A stretch of DNA of 63,884 nucleotides. Origin: Chthonomonadaceae bacterium (lineage in GTDB: Bacteria; Armatimonadota; Chthonomonadetes; Chthonomonadales; Chthonomonadaceae). The notes beneath the pieces are model-generated. The model searched no databases and was not told the origin of the DNA. It saw nothing but the letters and a program-made list of their open reading frames with translations. The position numbers and the translations under genes are program-made. Below, piece after piece: positions 7,823-15,622 of the stretch (within the stretch, counting starts at the first letter, position 1; each line of letters begins with the position of its first letter). The stretch is from positions 1 to 63,884 of the forward strand of contig DAIDHN010000018.1 of NCBI GenBank assembly GCA_027459665.1. Direction: 5' to 3'.

Positions 7823-8694
7823 TTCAAGTTATCTCCTTGTATGGTTTCTTTCAGCTTGCCAGATGTCATTGCAAGGTAGGTTGAAGCGATATCAACCTGC
7901 TTCAGCGCCAGCAGCTCGTGCTTCATTCTTGCAGCGCTTACGCTCAGTGCGCTAAGCGCCATTGGTAGATCAGTCTCCAGATCAGCAGCCTCCAGGCTCA
8001 CAAGCAGCAGGGCGCGATGGGTGTTCACCTTTACCTCGGAGGCCGAGCGTACCATTCGGAAGAGCTGACACGCCCTTAAAAGCAGATGCGTAATTGCCTG
8101 AGTACAAATGTCAGGCAGCTGCTCGTCCCACTCGCCGAGGAGTACGCTCACGACAAGACCATGGTGGTGCAATGTGATTTCTGCCTGACTGAAACTGGGG
8201 GTGCCTTCCAGTTCAACCAGCAGTGTTCCGGGCGAGCGCTCAAGAACGGGCCAGCCTGTTTCAGAACAGATCGCCTTCAGTGCCGTATAATCTGCTTCAG
8301 GTTTTGACTGCGGTAAAGGATTGAGAGGGGCGGTTTTGCATAGGAAATCGAGTGCCTGCTGCAGAATGACGCCGCCCTCCTGTATTATTTTCTCGACATT
8401 TTGATGTTGTGAATGCACAATAATATCGAGCAGCAGTGCAGGCTTGCCAGACGGGCAAAGGCAGAACTTTGCTCCCCCTGGCACGGTTTGATTGAGTTCC
8501 AGAAGTTTTATCAGGTCATGCTCATATTCGTTCGGCAGAGAGACAGCAAGCCGTACCCAGTCTGTTTCTACCCGGATGGCGGGGTGGGAGAAGGCGGTCT
8601 CTTCAGCCGACAGATTGTTCTGCAGACTTTTCACATGCACGCCAGTTTGAAACGGTCTTCGCTTTGCGAAAATGCGATCTGTAAATGCTAGCAT
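7819..8694 (-). CDS. Unrecognised protein of the Ubl operon, possible tandem domains
   Basis: 291 residues, soluble, without a signal peptide, membrane segment or metal motif. I do not recognise the family. It appears to hold two related alpha/beta halves: residues about 40-130 (including LLLDIIVHSQ and an amphipathic helix) and about 150-275 (including TLLVELEGTPSFSQ, RALLLVSLEAAD and a long helix). The pattern of antiparallel strands plus helices loosely recalls YbjN or type III secretion chaperone folds, but this is inference from the hydrophobic pattern only. Tight packing between E2 (3-base gap) and the modifier (4-base overlap) implies a core role, perhaps as adaptor, E2 partner or substrate binder. 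Confidence 0.7.
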   Translation of the reverse strand: MLAFTDRIFAKRRPFQTGVHVKSLQNNLSAEETAFSHPAIRVETDWVRLAVSLPNEYEHDLIKLLELNQTVPGGAKFCLCPSGKPALLLDIIVHSQHQNVEKIIQEGGVILQQALDFLCKTAPLNPLPQSKPEADYTALKAICSETGWPVLERSPGTLLVELEGTPSFSQAEITLHHHGLVVSVLLGEWDEQLPDICTQAITHLLLRACQLFRMVRSASEVKVNTHRALLLVSLEAADLETDLPMALSALSVSAARMKHELLALKQVDIASTYLAMTSGKLKETIQGDNLK

Positions 8695-8697
8695 AAG

Positions 8698-9204
8698 TCA
8701 ATGTTTCTCCTCTATTTCCATATGAAACCTTCGCCGTTTCAGCGGACGGCTGTCGATGGGAAATCGGGACATGTTCTCACGCGCCCAGTCGGCTGCCTGA
8801 GGGTTGAGAAAGTCGACCAGATTAAGATTCTGATAGGTTAAAATGCTGTGAATCTGATAGAGAATATCGATCAATCCGACCCCAGGACGCAGATGCCCTG
8901 TGCAGAGGGCAGGGCCATATACGTTGGGATGCCAGACGTTGGGCGTCAGCATCCAGACCATTTGCACCGGGTTGATTTGCCTTAGGTGATCTTCACCGAA
9001 ATAGATCCCAGCGACAAAATGGTCCGCTTCGACTATTTCGCCGTTCAGCTGCCGTATCAAGCCTTTGCACATGAATTGAGCAACAAATCTTCGACAGGGC
9101 GATTCCGCATCATCGGGGATGATTATCACCAGATCGGTTTGATCTGCAAAGGCCTGCCAGTCTGATTCCTGTCGACGTAGCCAGGAGGCTAAAATCCGGT
9201 CCAT
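8698..9204 (-). CDS. E2-like ubiquitin-conjugating enzyme
   Basis: 168 residues with a UBC-type core. The segment WHPNVYGPALCTG (91-103) corresponds to the HPN...C active-site region of E2 enzymes, giving Cys101 as the thioester-forming residue. The following LIDILYQIHSILTY and NLVDFLNPQAADWA helices match the E2 C-terminal half. It should receive the modifier from the E1 encoded directly upstream and pass it to lysines, with or without the RING protein. The start is set by GAGGAG nine bases upstream and overlaps the E1 gene by 16 bases. Confidence 0.87.
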   Translation of the reverse strand: MDRILASWLRRQESDWQAFADQTDLVIIIPDDAESPCRRFVAQFMCKGLIRQLNGEIVEADHFVAGIYFGEDHLRQINPVQMVWMLTPNVWHPNVYGPALCTGHLRPGVGLIDILYQIHSILTYQNLNLVDFLNPQAADWARENMSRFPIDSRPLKRRRFHMEIEEKH

Positions 9205-10313
9205 GTCTGTAATCTCCTCGCATGTGGGCGCTGCGCTATGAGGTAGTGCCGTTCACCAAACTGGTCTTCTACGGTAAGCAGATCTCCTGGCCGCAGCCCC
9301 AGGGCAGCCGGCCCTCTTGCCAGCAGGCGCGCCGGAATATCGTGGCAGCGCAGATGCTCTTGCAACATTCCGGGGCGGCAAGTTGATGTGTCGCCGCAGA
9401 ATCGACAGCTCTGAACAGGACTGTCGCGCGTGCCGACGCACTGAATGGGCCGATCTATGCGCCCGCAACGCTGGCAGGGCTCTCGCCGCAGGAAGCGCTG
9501 CCCCGGTGCGGAAAGGGAGACGCTTTCAGAAGACATGCTCATCCTGTCAGCCGGCACCACCGGGAACAGAAGGTCTTTCAAGCGCAGACGGCCTGAGATC
9601 TCCTGCGGAGCGAACACCCGGTGGTCAAAGCGACATTCCGGATTTCGGCGGTTGTGACTGACGTAGTGCCGGTGACCGTTCAGCCCATAGAGCACCTGCT
9701 CTCCCGCACGCTGCTCGTCCCTCTGACCGTGCAGCAACTTGTCCACCTCTGCCGCCTGAAGCGAAGCCGCTAAAGCGCCGAGGTAGGCGGGTGCGTTGGT
9801 CGGGGCTGCAGAAGACGGCCCCTTCTGGCAGGGATGACGCACCTCCATAGTGTCGTAATGTTGCTGCGTAAAGGCGCACTCCAGGCAGGGGGCCGACATG
9901 GCAGGTAGAAATATTTCTATGCGAGTCAGCCTCTCCGAGGCCAGCACACCAGAATCTATCCACGGAACGCCGAGACGCCAGGCAACCTCGTTCACGTGCA
10001 GTCGGCTGAGCCTTGAGTCCAGACAGGCACAGATGACACTGCATGACAAAGCCCCATAAGGCAGCGATTCTACGTCGCATATGTGCGTGGTGATCGGCAA
10101 GTTCGGCCGAATACGCTTTAAAAATCTCCTCATGGCATGCGCCTTCGGCATACCTACCTCGGCGAGTGAGATGTTTTGCGTGCTCAGGTTGTCATGCTCG
10201 TAAACGCCGGGGTCTATTAGCGTGAGGCTTTGAATCTCTTGCATGCGGGCGAGCAGACCGCAGAGTGCTGAACCAATATTCCCACAACCGATGATCGTTA
10301 CGTGTCCGTCCAT
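9189..10313 (-). CDS. ThiF/E1-like activating enzyme with C-terminal zinc-ribbon extension
   Basis: 374 residues. The N-terminal Rossmann motif GCGNIGS (9-15) and TLIDPG define an ATP-using ThiF/MoeB/E1 adenylation domain. CLEC (143-146) is the usual first half of the structural zinc site, and Cys162 precedes an AYLGALAASLQAAEVDKLL helix, the position where MoeB-type enzymes carry a conserved Cys. After about residue 270 there is an extra domain with CQRC and CRFC pairs, likely a zinc ribbon, then a short basic tail. It should adenylate the Gly-Gly end of the modifier and load the E2. Extra zinc ribbons are not part of the minimal family and may bind E2, modifier or nucleic acid. Confidence 0.87.
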   Translation of the reverse strand: MDGHVTIIGCGNIGSALCGLLARMQEIQSLTLIDPGVYEHDNLSTQNISLAEVGMPKAHAMRRFLKRIRPNLPITTHICDVESLPYGALSCSVICACLDSRLSRLHVNEVAWRLGVPWIDSGVLASERLTRIEIFLPAMSAPCLECAFTQQHYDTMEVRHPCQKGPSSAAPTNAPAYLGALAASLQAAEVDKLLHGQRDEQRAGEQVLYGLNGHRHYVSHNRRNPECRFDHRVFAPQEISGRLRLKDLLFPVVPADRMSMSSESVSLSAPGQRFLRREPCQRCGRIDRPIQCVGTRDSPVQSCRFCGDTSTCRPGMLQEHLRCHDIPARLLARGPAALGLRPGDLLTVEDQFGERHYLIAQRPHARRLQTWTGF

Positions 10314-10321
10314 GACGCATC

Positions 10322-10852
10322 CTATAGCTCTTCGGGAGTCCAGCGGTAGCCATCATCCAGAGAGCCGGGGCGCCCGCAGAAAGCACACGGCCCATATGTC
10401 CAGCACAACAGTTCCTCACTGGCATCCTGGTGGTATGTAACGCCACAGTCACAACGGACTGCCGGCTGACCAGGAGCAATTTCCAGCTGACACCTCGGGC
10501 AGAGGACTTTTTGAGCAGCGCCTTTGAAAGGAATAATTTGCGGCAGCATCTCGGTTGAAAAAAAATGCCTCGGGCCGTTTGCTGCCTGAATCTCGTCTTT
10601 GTCGCGCAGTACTCGAATATTGAGATCTATCGGCTCTCCGTTGATGCGGCAGCCACCCTGCCGGGTGATTAAAACCCACTGTGATCCATCTGCGTGCAAC
10701 GCCTGCAAAACTGCAACCGACTCTTCAAGCTCACCGCCTTGCCCGATTCGCAGCGATTGTGCAGGGTATTCGGGTAAAATAATCAGACTTCCAGCAGGCA
10801 AAGGCAAGATTTGCCACTCATTTATGTTATCTTCAATCCACAGGTGAGCCAT
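10322..10852 (-). CDS. FHA-like plus RING-type protein, E3-like ligase component
   Basis: 176 residues. The first 95 look like a degenerate FHA domain: RINGEPIDLNIRVLRDKDEI resembles the C-terminal strands where the NG and L-x-D-x-D features sit. Residues 118-159 carry a cysteine/histidine array: Cys118, Cys121, Cys134, Cys136, His141, Cys150, Cys156 and Cys159. This order is that of a prokaryotic RING or related binuclear treble clef. Such domains are known next to bacterial E1/E2/ubiquitin-like/JAMM genes. The FHA-like part could bind phosphothreonine targets. AAGGA precedes the ATG at 10852, and the E1 gene starts eight bases after its stop. Confidence 0.8.
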   Translation of the reverse strand: MAHLWIEDNINEWQILPLPAGSLIILPEYPAQSLRIGQGGELEESVAVLQALHADGSQWVLITRQGGCRINGEPIDLNIRVLRDKDEIQAANGPRHFFSTEMLPQIIPFKGAAQKVLCPRCQLEIAPGQPAVRCDCGVTYHQDASEELLCWTYGPCAFCGRPGSLDDGYRWTPEEL

Positions 10853-10890
10853 TTTTGGTATCCTTATCGATTCAGATTCTGAGATAGCAG

Positions 10891-11361
10891 CTAAAGAGCT
10901 GCCTTGACCTGCCCGGATAGCGCGGTTGCGATCTCAAGCTCTACTGCCTGGCCGGCATCTGTGGTGCCATTTCCGACCTGGCCGGTTTGAGACCATGTTT
11001 GGTCAACAGGTTGGTCAAAACTGGCCAGAATCTGAGTTTGTGTTGCCGTTGGCAGAGCCTTCATGGCGTCGACGCCAGAGCTGAACGTACTCGAACTCAC
11101 GAAACCTGAAACGATCGCAGACAACCTGCCAGAAGAATCGAAAGCAGCCTGATCTGCAGCCGAGAAGCCAGGGTTGTAAATATCGCCGCCCGGCCTGACG
11201 ACATTCCGCTGATCCTGGGCAATCAGGCGGCCAAGCGAGTTGACTGCTGCCGGCCAGTTTGGATTCGGAACGTAGTTCACGGCGCCATTACCACTGGCGC
11301 ATCCGATGACTGTCAATGCCAGGGCGGTGCTGGCGAGAAAATGCATAGGCCTCGACTTCAT
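10891..11361 (-). CDS. Small lipoprotein at the head of the Pup/Ubl operon
   Basis: 156 residues with a basic N-terminus, a hydrophobic stretch and the lipobox LTVIGC, so it should be exported and lipidated at Cys21. The mature part is Gly/Ser/Ala/Gln-rich with no recognised domain. GAAGGAG lies six bases before the ATG. The stop is 38 bases from the next gene and no terminator is visible between them, so it may be co-transcribed with the conjugation genes. An envelope protein would be an odd member of a cytosolic modification system, so the link may be positional only. Confidence 0.75.
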   Translation of the reverse strand: MKSRPMHFLASTALALTVIGCASGNGAVNYVPNPNWPAAVNSLGRLIAQDQRNVVRPGGDIYNPGFSAADQAAFDSSGRLSAIVSGFVSSSTFSSGVDAMKALPTATQTQILASFDQPVDQTWSQTGQVGNGTTDAGQAVELEIATALSGQVKAAL

Positions 11362-11739
11362 AGCAGCTCCTTCTTTGCGAGCGATGGGTCTGATTCAGTT
11401 ATACATCAGAAAAATTGCTGTGAAGTGGGAAGATATGGGGAGTTAACGGGAAGTTAAGCAGGGATGAATTGCCCTGCAGTATCTGGCAGAAATGCATAAG
11501 TTAAATCACAGTGAGAAAGTAATTACAGAAGGCGCATTTCTCTTGCCATCGCCGCACCAACAATTCAGCCTGGAGTTGAGAGTCACCCAGGCAGCATACT
11601 AACCGAGCGCCTGCGCTGAGGCTTTGACGACTGGTGTGCAAATGCGTTCCTGCTGCCAAAAGTATTTGTGGCATAAGTGTGGAGACCATGCCGCCATTCG
11701 ATTTGCTTACCAGTGCATCAAAGCCGCCGCACAGAAATG
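11362..11739. other. Intergenic region upstream of the lipoprotein and Pup/Ubl operon
   Basis: About 380 bases with no supported gene. On the minus strand a hairpin at 11458-11477 (GCAGGG/CCCTGC, 8-base loop) could terminate the upstream secreted-protein gene. It is followed by a candidate promoter for the operon. A 62-codon minus-strand frame (11501-11689) has no good start signal or recognisable content. Confidence 0.45.
11398..11424 (-). promoter_or_regulatory. Candidate promoter of the lipoprotein-Ubl-Pup operon
   Basis: On the minus strand TTCACA (11424-11419) is followed after 15 bases by TATAAC (11403-11398), about 37 bases before the lipoprotein ATG. Both hexamers are close to the sigma-70 consensus, but the spacing is short, so this is a weak candidate. 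Confidence 0.3.
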
Positions 11740-12183
11740 CTACCGATGCCGCTTAGCACGAGCGACCGCGAGTATCTTGCCCCCAACCTTTGGCAGGGTG
11801 TCGATGGTGGAGGACGGCTTATACCCAGGCTTGACAAGCAGTGCCGCGAACTGATACCCTCCGTGTATATTAGCGCTCCATTGCCCATTCTTGTTAATAT
11901 CTGTGAAGGGCGCATCTGCGTAAGGCTGTACGTACCATGTATTGCCGAGGGAGTAAATAACCACCCTGCTTCTGGCTGGAACATTGTGAGCGATGCCGCG
12001 GATATCTCCAAATGAGTCTTCACCCGGCCCTGCGCTCGGTATGTGAGTGATGGAGATGGAAATTCTTACCTTGGCAGGGTGCCGTTTTTTTGTTTGGTGA
12101 CCGGCACCTGCCATGCCTGCTGTTACAATCATCATGGCCCACATAAGGAGCTGGGTAGACAGAAGAGAACGATGAAGTTTCAT
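11740..12183 (-). CDS. Secreted protein of unknown function
   Basis: 147 residues from the ATG at 12183, with AAGGAG upstream; an earlier ATG at 12228 lacks a site. The N-terminus is a typical signal peptide (basic, then hydrophobic LLMWAMMIVTAGMAGAG). The mature part is beta-rich, with GDIRGIAHNVPARSRVVIYS, NTWYVQPYAD and GQWSANIHGGYQFAALLV, suggesting a single beta-sandwich domain seen in exported proteins. No catalytic motif is visible. It is divergent from the STAND ATPase gene at 12307, and the two share an intergenic dyad that could coordinate them. Confidence 0.75.
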   Translation of the reverse strand: MKLHRSLLSTQLLMWAMMIVTAGMAGAGHQTKKRHPAKVRISISITHIPSAGPGEDSFGDIRGIAHNVPARSRVVIYSLGNTWYVQPYADAPFTDINKNGQWSANIHGGYQFAALLVKPGYKPSSTIDTLPKVGGKILAVARAKRHR

Positions 12184-12204
12184 ATCACATTTTCTCCTTT
12201 CATC

Positions 12205-12227
12205 TGTTATCGATTTGTGTGATAACA
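12205..12227. promoter_or_regulatory. 7-bp dyad, candidate operator between divergent genes
   Basis: TGTTATC (12205-12211) and GATAACA (12221-12227) are perfect inverted arms separated by nine bases. The dyad lies between the secreted-protein gene (start 12183, minus) and the STAND ATPase (start 12307, plus). The arm length and spacing suit a dimeric repressor. No regulator can be assigned. Confidence 0.4.
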
Positions 12228-12306
12228 TTACTTTGATCTGTTTTATTATTTAACCTGAACTGCAGGCAGCAAGCAGTGGAAGATATCAGGAAGATTAGGA
12301 TGGACT

Positions 12307-14748
12307 ATGCCAAGCAATAAAGCTGTAAAAAAACGCTACCGTGCCATGATTTTGACAGACGCGGCGCTTGCAATGCTGAGCAAAAGACTGAGTACTTCGT
12401 CAAGCAGAACATTAGCAGATGCTATGGGCCTGGATTATAAAACTGCCAAAAAAGTACTTGATCAGGGCGGTAATGACATCGCTATATTTAAAATAGTTTT
12501 CGAAAAAGTTGGTTTGGTTTGGAATGATACGTATGCTGTAGGGAAGCCGCTTTCAGCGGCAAACAATCTCCCTGCCGCCACAGATACTATCGGTCGAGGT
12601 GACGATGTTGAGACTATTAAGAAAATGCTGGAGCAAAGGAAATTTGTTTCTCTCACAGGACCAGGAGGGATTGGGAAGACACATCTTGCCCTGTCTGTTG
12701 CCAGAGAACTTGTTAATAACCAGCAGCAATATCCCAATGGCATATGGTTAGTGAATTTGCAGCTGCTTAACCCAGGTAATACAGAATTGCTTTACCAGAC
12801 TATCGCAAGGGTTCTAAACGCGCCTCCTGAAGTTGATAGCGAGTCGAATCTTATCAAATGGTTGTCTAACAAACAATTGATTCTTATTCTTGATAATTGT
12901 GAACATTTGCGCGCAAAGTGTGCCTCTTTTTTAGATTCTTTGTTAGCAAACTGTTTTAACGTAAAAATTTTGACTACAAGTGTCAGTAGCTTGAATGTGA
13001 ATGGGGAGCAAAATTATTTGGTTCCGGCTCTAGAGCTGCCCAGCTCACCAGAGGGTTTGGATGAGAGTGATGCAGGCAGCGGCTACAAAGAGTGTGTGGT
13101 CGATAGTATGTCGGGTACTCTGTTTATCCATGAGGCGAAGTTAAAAAAACACGATTATGAGTTATATGACAACCAGGCTAAGGAGGTATTTGACCTACTA
13201 CATTTTTGTGAGGGTAATCCTCTCTGGATCAAGCTGGCTGCAGCCCAGATAAATCATGGAACTGCAGAATTGTTGAACAATATGAAGCACATGTTGTCGG
13301 GCAGCCCTGGATCATCCACTCTTCAGATGAGCTTAGACAACATGATGGACTGGGTCTTAGATATTTTGAATAAGGAACCTAAGGCTGCTTTACTATTGTC
13401 TCGCCTTTCTATATTTGAGGGAGGGTGGACCATTGACGCCGCTAAATCGGTATGCAGCGATCAAACTGATATAAATGAGAATGAGATTGGGATTATCATT
13501 ACTACACTCATAGATTGGAACCTGATAGTTGCCCCAGACTCTGAATCTCGGTATGTAATGCTTGAACCGATCAGAATATATGCACAGGGCAAACTCGCTC
13601 AGTCTGATAAAGAACAGTTGCAAGTAAGCATGCTCCAGTACTATACCTCCTGGACAATGCAGGAGGTAAGCGGCTTGATGACCTCAGCCCAATCACGAAT
13701 TCTGAGTAGAATTGGTTCAGAAATTCATAACCTATCAGTGTGCCTGCGGCATTCTAAACCTGAGAATAGGGACAATGTGTTACGGCTGGCGGTCTCACTC
13801 ACCCCATTTTGGGACATTCGCGGCTATTGGCTCGAAGCTTATAGTATTATTAGCAGCCTCATTATTGATGTTGAAAAAAATAGCTGTGACTCTATTCTGC
13901 ACGCGGTTGTATATGTATCTGCAGGGATATTCGCCATGCGATTGAGGAAGTTCACTGAATCAAACGAGAATTTTATAAAGAGTAAGAATCTGCTCTTGAA
14001 ATTGCTTTCCAAATCACCAGACGAATTGCTCTCTATATCACCAGGCAATCTGTATTCTATACCACCAGGTGATAGCTTGTGTCTTGGCTATCTTGTAAAG
14101 GTATATAATAATCTGGCCAGTGTTGCTCAAGAAAGTGGTGATTTTAATACAGAGATAGATTATTATCTCCTTTCAATACAGATAAAGCAAATACTTGGAG
14201 ACTCTAATGGCGTTGCGGTCAGCCGTATAAACATAGGGTACTCATACTATCTTCAAAGCCTTCTGGATAAAGCTGCAGAAACACTGGAACTGGGAATATC
14301 CGAGCTTAATAAGAATGGAGACTCCGCTCCACTTGCAAACGCACACAACAACCTGGGTGGTGTCTACAGACTTAAAAATGACAAGCAGAAGGCACTTATT
14401 CATCTCAAACTCAGTCTGGGTATGCGTCAAAGGCTGAAGGATAAACGTGGACTAGTCTATTCGATCTACGAATTTGCTCAACTCCTCAACTGTTGCGAAA
14501 AGTTCGAGGAATCTACACAGCTGATAGCACAAGTCGAATGGCAGATAATAAAGCTTGGCAGTTCATTCCCTTCTGCAGAGCAGGTGCGCATGAAAAAGTT
14601 ACTCACATTTCTAGAGGAGAAATTAGGCAATGAGAGATACATTTTGAATTGTAAGAAAGGGAAAAAAATGTCTCTGACTCAAGCAGCGAATTTTTGCGCT
14701 GATATAGATACAGAAGTCGCTTCGAGCGATAGAGATCAACCTATCTAA
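12307..14748 (+). CDS. STAND-type (NB-ARC-like) ATPase regulator with TPR C-terminus
   Basis: 813 residues. The N-terminus (about 10-80) is helical with an apparent helix-turn-helix (TLADAMGLDYKTAKKVL), followed by a nucleotide-binding domain with Walker A GPGGIGKTH and Walker B LILILDNCEH. These are hallmarks of the AfsR/MalT-like predicted ATPases. The C-terminal third has TPRs (AVSRINIGYSYYLQSLLDKA; NAHNNLGGVYRLKNDKQKA). Such proteins act as ligand-controlled switches, often transcriptional. AGGA lies about eight bases before the ATG. The gene looks clearly more AT-rich than the neighbouring Ubl operon, which may mean a separate origin. The cyclase fragment at the left edge probably belongs to the same broad protein class. 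Confidence 0.8.
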   Translation: MPSNKAVKKRYRAMILTDAALAMLSKRLSTSSSRTLADAMGLDYKTAKKVLDQGGNDIAIFKIVFEKVGLVWNDTYAVGKPLSAANNLPAATDTIGRGDDVETIKKMLEQRKFVSLTGPGGIGKTHLALSVARELVNNQQQYPNGIWLVNLQLLNPGNTELLYQTIARVLNAPPEVDSESNLIKWLSNKQLILILDNCEHLRAKCASFLDSLLANCFNVKILTTSVSSLNVNGEQNYLVPALELPSSPEGLDESDAGSGYKECVVDSMSGTLFIHEAKLKKHDYELYDNQAKEVFDLLHFCEGNPLWIKLAAAQINHGTAELLNNMKHMLSGSPGSSTLQMSLDNMMDWVLDILNKEPKAALLLSRLSIFEGGWTIDAAKSVCSDQTDINENEIGIIITTLIDWNLIVAPDSESRYVMLEPIRIYAQGKLAQSDKEQLQVSMLQYYTSWTMQEVSGLMTSAQSRILSRIGSEIHNLSVCLRHSKPENRDNVLRLAVSLTPFWDIRGYWLEAYSIISSLIIDVEKNSCDSILHAVVYVSAGIFAMRLRKFTESNENFIKSKNLLLKLLSKSPDELLSISPGNLYSIPPGDSLCLGYLVKVYNNLASVAQESGDFNTEIDYYLLSIQIKQILGDSNGVAVSRINIGYSYYLQSLLDKAAETLELGISELNKNGDSAPLANAHNNLGGVYRLKNDKQKALIHLKLSLGMRQRLKDKRGLVYSIYEFAQLLNCCEKFEESTQLIAQVEWQIIKLGSSFPSAEQVRMKKLLTFLEEKLGNERYILNCKKGKKMSLTQAANFCADIDTEVASSDRDQPI

Positions 14749-14970
14749 CAGTCAGCCATTTTGTACTGATCTTTCTGCTTTCAACGTTGGCTGTAGTAGA
14801 GGTGTTTTTTTCTGTTCTGGTTTGAGCAAAATGATCTGAGGCAACTGGCAGGCAGAGAATAGTAAACGTTTGGTCATGCAGACGCCCTGTCTTCATGGGG
14901 GGTATTTCCAGAGAGACAGGGCGGGCTGGTGCTGTGCGATGCATTTTGCAGAGAGCGGGTGTGGCTGCAA
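14749..14970. terminator. Convergent intergenic region with candidate hairpin
   Basis: This region separates two convergent genes. GCCCTGTCT (14884-14892) and AGACAGGGC (14914-14922) form a perfect 9-bp inverted repeat with a 21-base loop, a possible terminator for the minus-strand envelope operon. A 100-codon minus-strand frame crossing this region has no start signal or domain. Confidence 0.35.
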
Positions 14971-15612
14971 TCACGGCGTCTGCGGTATTTGAGCGCCGCA
15001 TTCTGCACAAAATTTTGCCCCTGCCTTTACAACTGCACGGCAAGATGGGCAGTGGGTTTCAGTGTGAAAGGGTGCGCCGCACTGCGCGCAGAATTTGCCG
15101 CCCGAAGCAGGAGCGCCGCATTCTGCACAGACGGCGCTGCCAGGGGTTTTTACATCTATTCCTTCTGTTTGATCTACTGCCAAAGTTTTCTCCTGTACCT
15201 GCATGCGTGCTGCCTGTGCCTGTGCGCTCGCAAGTTCTTCTATAAGCACAGGGGCACACTGTTTGCACAGCCCTTTATCGCTGTTCCAGCAGACTTTTCT
15301 GCATACCCAGGCGCCACAGCGGCTGCACTGCACAAACAGCGGCTTTATTTCTTCAACCGCATGCTGCAAAGCTCCATCATGCGCTGTTCCGCCCACTGCG
15401 CGTTGTATGTCGTAGGCGGTATTGGAAGCTGGGCTGAATACTCCGCCCAGCATATCGCTGGCAGCACGAAACAAGCTTCCTGCCATGCCGAGTTTGTTTT
15501 TCTGAAAGCCCGAAAGGTATCCATTTCGGCAGTGGTCACAGTAAAACCTGAACTGAAAGCCTTCATCGGTTGAAAGATCATCATAATTTTGTACAAACTC
15601 TATCACGTTCAT
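14971..15612 (-). CDS. Double zinc-ribbon protein
   Basis: 213 residues. A central part has CSRCGAWVCRKVCW and CKQC pairs, and the C-terminus has several CxxC knuckles: CAECGAP, FCAQCGAP, HCPSCRAVV and FCAECGAQ, a DZANK-like tandem zinc ribbon. There is also a CDHC near residue 25. No catalytic domain is seen, so it is probably a protein- or nucleic-acid-binding adaptor. AAGGAG precedes the ATG, ten bases after the CsgG-family gene, so it closes a four-gene unit otherwise made of exported proteins. Confidence 0.8.
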   Translation of the reverse strand: MNVIEFVQNYDDLSTDEGFQFRFYCDHCRNGYLSGFQKNKLGMAGSLFRAASDMLGGVFSPASNTAYDIQRAVGGTAHDGALQHAVEEIKPLFVQCSRCGAWVCRKVCWNSDKGLCKQCAPVLIEELASAQAQAARMQVQEKTLAVDQTEGIDVKTPGSAVCAECGAPASGGKFCAQCGAPFHTETHCPSCRAVVKAGAKFCAECGAQIPQTP

Positions 15613-15622
15613 TTTATGCTCC

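Noticed and set aside
14741-15043. 100-codon minus-strand frame
   Set aside because: It overlaps the zinc-ribbon gene in another frame and has no ribosome site.
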